NCBI GenBank assembly: GCA_030435675.1
Contig: CM059621.1
Location: forward strand, 11,594,001 to 11,658,000
Direction of reading: 5' to 3'
From: Steinernema hermaphroditum
Taxonomy: Eukaryota > Nematoda > Chromadorea > Rhabditida > Steinernematidae
DNA length: 64,000 nt
A program made the position numbers and the translations under genes. The stretch's first letter is position 1, and each line of letters starts with the position of its first letter. A model generated the notes under the pieces. That model saw only the letters and a list, made by a program, of their open reading frames with translations, was not told where the DNA came from and did no database searches. Shown here piece after piece: positions 50,842 through 60,588 of this stretch.

Positions 50842-53262
50842 TTAGGCAACGATGCAGTCCTTCTTGCTGGTGTTCCACTTGAAGCCAGGGTTGCACTCGC
50901 AGCCCATGTACTCGGCGTCGAGGCCGCAGTGCGCGTTGGCAGGACAGTCGAAGGGCTGTGTGTGAATTTGACCGAAGAGGCAGACGCTTTTCTTGGTGCA
51001 GTTGTCGGTGATCCAGCTGTAGCCCTTGGGGTGCGAGTTGCCGTTCTCGTCAATGCAGGGGCAGTCGGCGGCGAGGACACACTTCGCCGGGTTCTGCGAG
51101 CTGTCGAGCACGTAGCCGTCCTGGCACTTGCAGCCATCGTAGCAGGGCTTGTCGCACTTGGCGACCGGCTTCTGGTCAGCGCAGGTCGCCTGGCAGCCGG
51201 ACATGCAGGATACATACGTCGAGAAGGGGTTCGTCTTGGCGCAGTCCAGCGGACAGCCGGTCTCCTGGCGCCAGGTGGGCAGGTTCGCGTCTGTAGGGGA
51301 CTACGGTAAAGGAGGCGGCAGGGGACTCACCTCCGAGCTCCTGCTGGCACAGGTCGACGAAAGCCGTCAGCGACTGGCACTTGGAGCCGGGCACGTAGCA
51401 GGCGTCGTAGGCACAGTTGTCGTAGGCCTGCTGGAGCTGCTCCTTGCCGAGGCCCTGGCAGTTGGCGAAGGGGCCCTCACCGTCGATCGCTTGCTTGATG
51501 GCGGTGCACTGCGCGCCCGTGGCCGCCACGTCGCAGTCGGGAAGGCCGTTCACGATCTCGCCGCCCTTCTCGCAGTTGCCGCTCCAGCCGCCGAAGTCGT
51601 CCGTCAGCCACGTGTCCAACTCGGCGGCTATCTTCTTCAGCGTGGCAACGTCCCTCGGGTAGCGGCAGTTCTTCTGCACCAGGCCCGTGCCGTCCTTCCC
51701 GATCAGGTCGTCCGTGCAGTTGTTGTTGAGGTTGCCGGCGAACCCACAGAGGCCGTCGCGGCCGACGTACTCAGGCAGCTGCGGCACCTTCAGGTTCACG
51801 TAGTGTTGCGAGTAGATGATGACCACGCCCTCGGCGTTCGTCACGTATACGGTCCTGCCGCGCATCTCCACGGTCACCTGCATGAACGGGGTCAGGCCTG
51901 CGCGCCGGGGCTCCCTACCTGAGCATCGGCCTTGCTGGGAAAGTAGAAGGGGTAGAAGGTCTTGACGCCGTTGACGAGGAGGTTCAACTGCTCGCTGATA
52001 TGGAGCTTCTGGCCGGCCATGAGCACCTCGATCTCCTCGACATAGGACACGCTGAAAGCTACCGTAGTTTCGCGGGGGAGGGGGACACTCACGCGGCGGC
52101 AGGACGGTACTTGCGGTTCTTCACTTTGACGCTGTAGAACTTCGGATCCTCGGGGGCGAGCTTGCAGGGCTGCGAGAGGATGTAGGGACAGGTGCCCTGA
52201 TAGTCGTACAAGGTGCCATCGAAGGTCTTGTAGTGCGGGTCGCCCTGGACGACGCAGTTGCTGCTGTTGGTGCCACAGCCGACGAACGGATCCCCGGTGA
52301 AGCCTTGACGACAGAAGCAGGTCACCTGAGAAGAGCGCGGTCAGGGGTACGCATCCGCGACGCTTCTTTACCTTCTCGCCGATGTTGAAACAGTCGGCGT
52401 TGGATCCACAGGGGTTAGGGTTGCATCCGGGCGCCGGAGGCTTCGTGGGAGGAAGGGTGGGCTTCGGCGTTGGCGCCTCTGTGGGCGGTTCTGTGGGGGG
52501 CTCCGTGGGCGCCTCGGTAGAGAGTGTCGTGGTGGGAGCCTTGGTTGGTGGCTGAGTAGGGGCTTCTGTGGGAGCCTTCGTGGACAGCGTCGTGGTAGGG
52601 GCGTCGGTCGCTGGAGGATTTGTTGCTGGAGGATTCGTCGCCGGTGGACAGGGCTGCGCGGTGGGACACTCGGGGCAGGTCACGGTGGGAGGACACGTCG
52701 GAGGCGCTGAAACGACAGACGGTAGGCGCTTTCTTAGAGAGGTGTCCTACGGGGACAGGTGAATGAAGGCTTCTCGACGGGACGCTCGCAGACGTAGGGC
52801 TTCAGGTCGCAGCAGGGCTCCGGGCTCCAGAGTCCGTTCGATGCCTGCACGTTGACGCAGTTGTGCTCGAAGATGTCCGTCTCGCCACTGTACCAGTTAC
52901 TGTAGCCGAACTTCTCCTGGTCGGTCCACTTCCAGCTCTCGAAGTCGGCGAGCTTGTTGGCGCCGATCCAGAAGTAGCCGCTGCCTTCGCCCTTGAAGTG
53001 CAGGCGCGCTCCCTCTGAAGAAGCTCGATTAGACGCGCACTGGGGGCGGCACCCTACTGGCGATGACGGCGTTGTCGTCGTTGCTCTCCGCGGAGGCGAG
53101 GTGCCCTCCGAAGATCTGGCACATTTGCTCGGCCCCGAGGAAGTCCGTCTTCTGGGGCACGAAGTGGAAGCACTTCTTGCCATCGGCGCTGGATAGGGCG
53201 TCCGGAGGGCACTGGGCTAGCGAAGTGGCGGCGAAGGCCAGAAGAGCCAGGGTCGTCCTCAT
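50842..53262 (-). CDS. Secreted C-type lectin / VWD / TIL protein, copy A
   Basis: Seven exons. Signal peptide [19 protein letters not shown]-type lectin domain ([47 protein letters not shown]); a Thr/Pro-rich, mucin-like linker ([17 protein letters not shown] and similar, about 52680-52440); an EGF-like Cys cluster ([32 protein letters not shown]); a VWD domain ([37 protein letters not shown]); a C8-like Cys region; a TIL domain ([18 protein letters not shown]); and a final Cys-rich [16 protein letters not shown]. About 700 residues. The lectin calcium-binding EPN/QPD and WND motifs are not evident. The combination recalls gel-forming, mucin-associated proteins (FCGBP, zonadhesin) fused to a lectin. 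Role in gut lumen or immunity is inference. It is the mirror copy of the gene at 56747. Confidence 0.93.
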
Positions 53263-53324
53263 CCCTGAAGCGAGAGAAATGAGAGGGATTCCCTGAGGAG
53301 ACGATGCCAGCGCTCACTGTAGGC

Positions 53325-53375
53325 GCCTATTTATGGAGACCTCTGAGGTGTTTCGTGTTGGCAAACAACTGATAA
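53325..53375 (-). promoter_or_regulatory. Shared lectin promoter module, copy A
   Basis: On the minus strand: TTATCAGTTGTTTGCCAACA, then after about 30 bases a TATA-like CCATAAATAGGCGC, then the ATG about 60 bases on. The same module precedes the other two lectin genes. TTATCA is the complement of TGATAA, a GATA-factor core. Confidence 0.65.
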
Positions 53376-53926
53376 AGTTCTCGACGGGCCTCCTTTGTCT
53401 TCGAAGCTATTCTGACCCTTATCACCGCATGTGGGAACCAAGTGGAGACGAAGCGTAAACAGCCTGTTTGGTATTGCGTTCTCTAATTGAATGACCGTGG
53501 ATTTCGCCCATTTGATAAATTAATCTCTGAATTGTTTGCATTCTGTTTATTTCAGTTCGGTACTGTTCTCAGATTTCAATTCGGGAGAGATGGTTCTGAC
53601 AATTTTTTGGATGCCATAAATCCGTGCATGCAGGTTTTCGTACTGCAGGTTATGATTTGTTTGCTAAGTCAGCAAAAGTAGTCAAAGTCAGTAATAGAAA
53701 GAAAAAGGCATGCAAAGAGTTGTTTACACATCAAACACAGACGCGACCATGAGGTTCTTGATAAGGGTTCGGCGCGATTGACGGATAAAACGTAGGTCTT
53801 GGCGATCTGTCAGGTCTACAGCAACGACAATATCGCAGCATTCACAACACAAAAACAAAAATTTAACTCCTGTTGATATGTGGTCGTTTAAATACAAAAA
53901 TTCCGCAAAGCTATAATTGCAATGGC

Positions 53927-55177
53927 TCAGCATTGGCTAGGGAAGAGTCGTTGACTTCGCATCCACCCTCGCGACTTCTCCTCGTGCAGGTCAACTGTGA
54001 CGTTCGTGTAGAGATGATTGTGCGTTAGGGAGATTCGCTTGTAGTCCAAATTCCAGAGACCGTCGATCCTCCACATTCTATGCGTCAGCGCAAGGAGATA
54101 ATGACGGCACCTGAACCATTCATTAAAATCACTCTCATGAATCGCGGTAGTTACTTGTTGACTGAATTTCCTGGATCAAGCTCGTGCTTAATCATCTTGT
54201 ATCGGGCGATTTCTATAGGCAATCTGGAGATATTGTAACCGGCGAGAATAACACGACTGTATAAGTCGTCATCTTCGCCACCCCAACCCCAATATGCTGA
54301 AAATTGGCGTAGGAGTTGCACAAAAGCTGATCTCTAACCTCCGGAGTATCCATTGATGAGTTCGAATTGCTGGCGCGTTATTGCTACGGCTCCACCGAAG
54401 ATGGTTTCGTACAAAAGCCTGAAGCGACAATGATCTGTGATTTGCTTCTCAATAATGTACAAATTACTGGTAGTTAAACTTGTCGATAGCCACACTGAGG
54501 TGCCTAGGCTGATCTCCACATGTATAGAGAATCCGATCATCTTCAGGGAAAAGGTCAACATCGTGGAAAATGAAGCATGCATAATCGCCACTCTTCAGCG
54601 CCTCCACAAATCCTACATTCAACAGCTTTCCGCGGTTAAATGTATCTCCGGTCGCCTGTTCCACAACGAATATCGTATAATTGAGTTGCTGCTTCGCCAG
54701 AAAGGAGTGCATGTGATGGAGGAAGGCAGGCAGATGCTCCTTTCGATCTCTGAAATCATGAATCTCAACAATCTGTCTTTTACGATATACCTGAAAGGGA
54801 CAATAACAGCCACTTTATGACGAGCTCGGCATGTAGATGGCTCTCCATGGCCACCATCGTTCATATTCGGGTACAGTTTCTCGATTTCGGAGAGTGCCGG
54901 AACGTCAAATAGCACCGGAATGGGTCCTACAAGACCTGGGGGTGTCGACGGACATAATGAATCTGAAAAAACGCGAAACAGTTCGAAGAACAATACCTAA
55001 CCTACCGTGAGTTGACGAATCTTCTGATTTGGGAGCATCGCGGGAAAACATATGTGCGGACAACCGTAGAATGATCACTATGCAGAATGTGCACATCAAG
55101 AGAAACTTGATCACTGTCATCACTCTGTGGTGATGCCACGAAAACTTTCTTTCCAACACAGCGACACTTGCAAACAT
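53927..55177 (-). CDS. Beta-1,4-galactosyltransferase-family enzyme (BRE-4-like)
   Basis: Golgi type II glycosyltransferase of the B4GALT family (GT7), which adds Gal or GalNAc to GlcNAc. The start MFASVAVLERKFSWHHHRV precedes a single transmembrane anchor (IKFLLMCTFCIVIILRL). Conserved blocks: VAVIVPFRDRKEHLPAFLHH, LLNVGFVEALKSGDYACFIF, the metal-binding HDVDLFPEDDR, FGGAVAITRQQFELINGYSG, YWGWGGEDDDLYSRV, and a C-terminal block ending RLFPSQC. Six or so exons with short introns; the RDRKEHLPAF exon starts after GATTTCAG. It fills the spacer between the two identical lectin arms. In C. elegans a member (BRE-4) builds arthro-series glycolipids; whether this gene is the orthologue is not settled. 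Confidence 0.93.
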
Positions 55178-55251
55178 CGCCACTCTGAGGAAGAATCGAC
55201 CGAACGACCAATCAGAGGAATGGAAGAAATTGAAATTCGCACAGCCCCGTC

Positions 55252-55372
55252 TGGCGCTGTCCGTCTGCTAATTTTTGCAGAAGGTGGCTCTTACCACGAT
55301 TACCGTAATGCGTCAATTGCGACTGACTTTTCGGAGTTTCATTACTCCGAGATTAGCAGACAGACAGCGCCA
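55252..55372. repeat. 121-bp element with 20-bp inverted ends
   Basis: TGGCGCTGTCCGTCTGCTAA at 55252-55271 is complementary, apart from one base, to 55352-55372 (TTAGCAGACAGACAGCGCCA). It sits just upstream of the galactosyltransferase start. Size and terminal inverted repeats suggest a MITE-like element; no target duplication was confirmed. Confidence 0.6.
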
Positions 55373-55671
55373 AGCTCCGATTTCTTCCATTGCTCAGATC
55401 GGTTGATTCTTCAAACATATTATGGACCCTTCGATGTTTTCTTCGATCTGTTTTCTTCGTCTTTTCTTGTGAGAAGTACGACGTGCTGATAATGTCGAGT
55501 CTAATTTCTGTAGCTGTGGAGGTATCGAGTCTCCCTTGATTTCACAACGTCGTTGAAAAAACACCTTTGAAGTCTTGTGCTGAAACGGCCGCTTTCGATT
55601 TCCACTCCTCAGCTCACAAGAATCAAATCAAAAACCTTGTCCTATCCCTTCACGGCTTTTTCTGCTGAAAA

Positions 55672-55752
55672 GTTGAGATTCATGATTTCAGAGACCGAAA
55701 GGAGCATCTGCCTGCCTTCCTCCATCACATGCACTCCTTTCTGGCGAAGCAG
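55672..55752 (+). pseudogene. Broken fragment of the galactosyltransferase gene
   Basis: 81 bases in opposite orientation to, and differing at one noticed base from, positions 54769-54689 of the neighbouring gene. The fragment includes the intron end GATTTCAG and the exon start encoding RDRKEHLPAFLHHMHSFLAK, so it arose by DNA duplication, not by reverse transcription. No other exon of the gene is present nearby. Confidence 0.8.
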
Positions 55753-56633
55753 TCCATATTCCTGGATTTGTGCGTTTTAAATGTGAGTTTTAAACGTGAT
55801 CATGGGCTTTTTTTGCTCTTCTTGGCCGTATGTATCAATCGAGCACTCAACATTTCGGCTGCAACGGGTCTCTCGCTGACACGTCAGTATGACAGAGAGC
55901 ATAGATGGTGCCATTGGCGCTTGTTTACGACCAGAGGATACAAAAGTCCAAAACACAGTGGGAGCACCGTCAAATGAGTTTCTGACTAAAGTACATCGTC
56001 TTTGCGCAAAATGCGCTCTGCAGTCAACTCCTTTGAAAGACACACTCTAAGTGCGTATAAAAATCCCGTTCGTAGTCCAACAATCAGATCAATATGTTAC
56101 TTGCAAACGGTCAAAGGTGAACAACCAACATGACCATGAGGAGAAACAGCGCCATTTTTAGTCAAAGTTCAGTCAGAGCACTCTTATCAGTTAAGCACAT
56201 CAACCCCTTATCTCGAAAGGGGTGCAAGAAGGTTTTGTCTGTGCCCGATTTGTAAACAGCTTTACATATGTCTTTCCGATGCCGCTGCTGAGTAGGCAAC
56301 ACATCAACAGGCGTGACACTCCCATCGACACTCGAACTTAGAAGATCAGGACGCATTTTCTTGGAATTGTTCAACGGAAGGCGTTCAAGATATTTCAAAC
56401 AAATCTTATATGAAAAATGAAACATATACTTGTCCTTGGTCCTTTCGTCAAATGGTAAATAAACAGAATGCAAACAATTCAGAGATTAATTTATCAAACG
56501 GGCGAAATCCACGGTCATTCAATTAGAGAACGCAATACCAAACAGGCTGTTTACGCTTCGTCTCCACTTGGTTCCCACATGCGGTGATAAGGGTCAGAAT
56601 AGCTTCGAAGACAAAGGAGGCCCGTCGAGAACT

Positions 56634-56684
56634 TTATCAGTTGTTTGCCAACACGAAACACCTCAGAGGTCTCCATAAATAGGC
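56634..56684 (+). promoter_or_regulatory. Shared lectin promoter module, copy B
   Basis: TTATCAGTTGTTTGCCAACA (from 56634) and TATA-like CCATAAATAGGCGC (about 56673), then ATG at 56747. An extra TGATAA lies at 56585. Compare the module at 60459, which is outside the palindrome and has diverged around these two blocks. Confidence 0.7.
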
Positions 56685-56746
56685 GCCTACAGTGAGCGCT
56701 GGCATCGTCTCCTCAGGGAATCCCTCTCATTTCTCTCGCTTCAGGG

Positions 56747-59167
56747 ATGAGGACGACCCTGGCTCTTCTGGCCTTCGCCGCCACTTCGCTAGCCCAGTGC
56801 CCTCCGGACGCCCTATCCAGCGCCGATGGCAAGAAGTGCTTCCACTTCGTGCCCCAGAAGACGGACTTCCTCGGGGCCGAGCAAATGTGCCAGATCTTCG
56901 GAGGGCACCTCGCCTCCGCGGAGAGCAACGACGACAACGCCGTCATCGCCAGTAGGGTGCCGCCCCCAGTGCGCGTCTAATCGAGCTTCTTCAGAGGGAG
57001 CGCGCCTGCACTTCAAGGGCGAAGGCAGCGGCTACTTCTGGATCGGCGCCAACAAGCTCGCCGACTTCGAGAGCTGGAAGTGGACCGACCAGGAGAAGTT
57101 CGGCTACAGTAACTGGTACAGTGGCGAGACGGACATCTTCGAGCACAACTGCGTCAACGTGCAGGCATCGAACGGACTCTGGAGCCCGGAGCCCTGCTGC
57201 GACCTGAAGCCCTACGTCTGCGAGCGTCCCGTCGAGAAGCCTTCATTCACCTGTCCCCGTAGGACACCTCTCTAAGAAAGCGCCTACCGTCTGTCGTTTC
57301 AGCGCCTCCGACGTGTCCTCCCACCGTGACCTGCCCCGAGTGTCCCACCGCGCAGCCCTGTCCACCGGCGACGAATCCTCCAGCAACAAATCCTCCAGCG
57401 ACCGACGCCCCTACCACGACGCTGTCCACGAAGGCTCCCACAGAAGCCCCTACTCAGCCACCAACCAAGGCTCCCACCACGACACTCTCTACCGAGGCGC
57501 CCACGGAGCCCCCCACAGAACCGCCCACAGAGGCGCCAACGCCGAAGCCCACCCTTCCTCCCACGAAGCCTCCGGCGCCCGGATGCAACCCTAACCCCTG
57601 TGGATCCAACGCCGACTGTTTCAACATCGGCGAGAAGGTAAAGAAGCGTCGCGGATGCGTACCCCTGACCGCGCTCTTCTCAGGTGACCTGCTTCTGTCG
57701 TCAAGGCTTCACCGGGGATCCGTTCGTCGGCTGTGGCACCAACAGCAGCAACTGCGTCGTCCAGGGCGACCCGCACTACAAGACCTTCGATGGCACCTTG
57801 TACGACTATCAGGGCACCTGTCCCTACATCCTCTCGCAGCCCTGCAAGCTCGCCCCCGAGGATCCGAAGTTCTACAGCGTCAAAGTGAAGAACCGCAAGT
57901 ACCGTCCTGCCGCCGCGTGAGTGTCCCCCTCCCCCGCGAAACTACGGTAGCTTTCAGCGTGTCCTATGTCGAGGAGATCGAGGTGCTCATGGCCGGCCAG
58001 AAGCTCCATATCAGCGAGCAGTTGAACCTCCTCGTCAACGGCGTCAAGACCTTCTACCCCTTCTACTTTCCCAGCAAGGCCGATGCTCAGGTAGGGAGCC
58101 CCGGCGCGCAGGCCTGACCCCGTTCATGCAGGTGACCGTGGAGATGCGCGGCAGGACCGTATACGTGACGAACGCCGAGGGCGTGGTCATCATCTACTCG
58201 CAACACTACGTGAACCTGAAGGTGCCGCAGCTGCCTGAGTACGTCGGCCGCGACGGCCTCTGTGGGTTCGCCGGCAACCTCAACAACAACTGCACGGACG
58301 ACCTGATCGGGAAGGACGGCACGGGCCTGGTGCAGAAGAACTGCCGCTACCCGAGGGACGTTGCCACGCTGAAGAAGATAGCCGCCGAGTTGGACACGTG
58401 GCTGACGGACGACTTCGGCGGCTGGAGCGGCAACTGCGAGAAGGGCGGCGAGATCGTGAACGGCCTTCCCGACTGCGACGTGGCGGCCACGGGCGCGCAG
58501 TGCACCGCCATCAAGCAAGCGATCGACGGTGAGGGCCCCTTCGCCAACTGCCAGGGCCTCGGCAAGGAGCAGCTCCAGCAGGCCTACGACAACTGTGCCT
58601 ACGACGCCTGCTACGTGCCCGGCTCCAAGTGCCAGTCGCTGACGGCTTTCGTCGACCTGTGCCAGCAGGAGCTCGGAGGTGAGTCCCCTGCCGCCTCCTT
58701 TACCGTAGTCCCCTACAGACGCGAACCTGCCCACCTGGCGCCAGGAGACCGGCTGTCCGCTGGACTGCGCCAAGACGAACCCCTTCTCGACGTATGTATC
58801 CTGCATGTCCGGCTGCCAGGCGACCTGCGCTGACCAGAAGCCGGTCGCCAAGTGCGACAAGCCCTGCTACGATGGCTGCAAGTGCCAGGACGGCTACGTG
58901 CTCGACAGCTCGCAGAACCCGGCGAAGTGTGTCCTCGCCGCCGACTGCCCCTGCATTGACGAGAACGGCAACTCGCACCCCAAGGGCTACAGCTGGATCA
59001 CCGACAACTGCACCAAGAAAAGCGTCTGCCTCTTCGGTCAAATTCACACACAGCCCTTCGACTGTCCTGCCAACGCGCACTGCGGCCTCGACGCCGAGTA
59101 CATGGGCTGCGAGTGCAACCCTGGCTTCAAGTGGAACACCAGCAAGAAGGACTGCATCGTTGCCTAA
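56747..59167 (+). CDS. Secreted C-type lectin / VWD / TIL protein, copy B
   Basis: Mirror of copy A; all translations compared are identical. Layout by position: signal peptide 56747-56797; C-type lectin domain to about 57255, interrupted by a short intron near 56952-56993; mucin-like Thr/Pro linker about 57300-57590; EGF-like Cys cluster about 57585-57740; VWD about 57740-58300 ([18 protein letters not shown]) with two introns; C8-like Cys region about 58420-58680; TIL about 58780-58950; final Cys-rich module to the TAA at 59165. AATAAA follows at 59195. The ATG comes two bases after a CGCTTCAG acceptor-like site. VWD-C8-TIL units usually support disulfide-linked assembly; a CGLC/CxxC-like site (GLCGFAG) is present. 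Whether both copies are expressed is not visible. Confidence 0.93.
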
Positions 59168-60588
59168 AGTCGTCAGATTCTAAGATTCTATGTTAATAAA
59201 CATGTGCAAAGATGACTTCGATAACATGAGTAGGGAGGGGCCATAGATGGGCCATCGATATTAGCGACGAATGCTACCGTAATCTAAGTCAACCGTTGAT
59301 AGATACCCATAAGTAACGCCAAAACCCAACGAAGATCTTCTCGGTTGTAGTGACCTGCTACCCACATGTATGGACTTTCCCGGAATGCAAATGTGGTATG
59401 ACGTCAAGAGCTGTGATCGTTGCGTGCTAGAATCAGCGGAACCAGATATGTTTTTGAGAGTTCGCTGTGTAAAAAGGGAAATCTCTCTTTATGCAAATAC
59501 TCCCACATGTGTGTCGGAGATGAGCGCGAATGTTGCAAAGCCAAAGTTATTTGCGCGTGTTAAGATATATCAGCTATACTATCCTAAAATCCAAATCTCG
59601 CTAGATTTTATAAATGTTCCAAAACTGGCTTCTTCTGTGTTCTACTTTGTCGGGAAAGACACCTCTGTTTGAGTGATACTGATTACTGTAGTGGGAACGA
59701 CCTCTTCAACTGCTAAGTTCGATGTTCAACTACGATCGTCTAGTTTTGTGTACTAACGTGAACAAAGCAAAGTACTCGGCTCCATCTTCGGCTTATCAAA
59801 TCATCGGATGACTGGATCTGTAAAGCTCGAAGCTGTAAACAACTGCTCTGACTTTCCGTTTTGTGTATTTACGGTCTAGAACGTTTATAAATTAAAAACA
59901 TTATAGTAACATGTGTGTTTTCGATGCGCATGACTTCAGAGTACGCAGAAATATAGGCGACCTAGGGGGACTTTTTTTGGGTCATCTCGTGTTGTACTGT
60001 AGCTGTGCTGATAACTGACAGGTCATGCCACGTTTTGTTTACATCGATGGAGCTGATGGGGCGAAGAAGTGTGCAGACGGAGGCGCTTTGTGTTCCGAAC
60101 TCTTTGGTTTCTCTTTGGCGTCAACATCTTGAAGGGTGGGGACCGACACTAGTGATCTATGAATTATGTCCCCAACAAGACTATCAAAATTGCATAAAAG
60201 ATAATATCGAAAAGGAAGACTCAATTAGTAGCCGATAGTTTGAACGATAGTTTGAAGGAGCGTTGCTTTTCTCATTTACGCTCATAGTATTTCTAAAGCC
60301 AGATTTAGTAAGAGGCGAATTGTGATATCTTCTCTGCATGTCACAGATGGCAAGCAATTCAATGTTAATGCCTCACTTATACATTTTTCGGACGAACTCA
60401 TCCAAAGATCGTAAGATGACTGTTGATCCTCGACAACAACGACGTGGGGAGAACCTCGTTATCAATTGTTTGCCAGCACAAAAGGAAGCGGAGCCTTCTC
60501 CCGCACCTCCATAAATAGGCGCTATCGGCCACGGCGACATCGTCTCCGTGCGACCTCTGGGGAATTTCCGTCTCGACCACTTTCAGGA
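59168..60588. other. intergenic, end of right arm and promoter of third lectin gene
   Basis: The first 375 bases belong to the right palindrome arm. The remaining 1 kb is AT-rich with no supported gene. The lectin promoter module lies at its right end. Confidence 0.5.
60459..60522 (+). promoter_or_regulatory. Shared lectin promoter module, third gene
   Basis: TTATCAATTGTTTGCCAGCA followed by CTCCATAAATAGGCGC, then ATG at 60589. Both blocks match the palindrome genes, while the sequence between and around them does not, which argues for selection on these blocks. Confidence 0.7.

Larger units (their letters stand above)
50467..53552 (-). repeat. Left arm of a 3,086-bp inverted duplication
   Basis: Every position x in this arm pairs with position 110009 minus x in the right arm (56457-59542). 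Gene start, gene stop and all overlapping open frames obey this sum, so no indel was found over the full length. One substitution was noticed (CCATTTGATAAATT here versus AATTTATCAAACGG in the right arm). Outer break: GGCTTTGCAAC; inner break: near TTTATTT. Confidence 0.95.
53553..56456. other. Unique spacer between the palindrome arms
   Basis: 2,904 bases that are not mirrored. It carries the galactosyltransferase-family gene, a broken fragment of that gene, a 121-bp inverted-repeat element and AT-rich sequence. A 103-codon open frame at 56162-56473 (minus) reaches into the right arm and has no recognisable product. Confidence 0.85.
56457..59542 (+). repeat. Right arm of the 3,086-bp inverted duplication
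   Basis: Mirror of 50467-53552 (coordinate sum 110009). Inner break near AAATAAACAG, outer break after GTTGCAAAGCC; beyond both points the sequences diverge abruptly. It includes the whole lectin gene, its promoter module and about 375 bases of 3' flank. Confidence 0.95.

Noticed and set aside
51149..51922. 257-codon frame opposite the lectin gene, and its mirror at 58087-58860
   Set aside because: Antisense to VWD/C8 exons; GC-rich third positions keep the opposite frame open. No start or domain support.
56162..56473. 103-codon minus-strand frame at the inner edge of the right arm
   Set aside because: No recognisable family, and it crosses the palindrome breakpoint, so it is probably chance.
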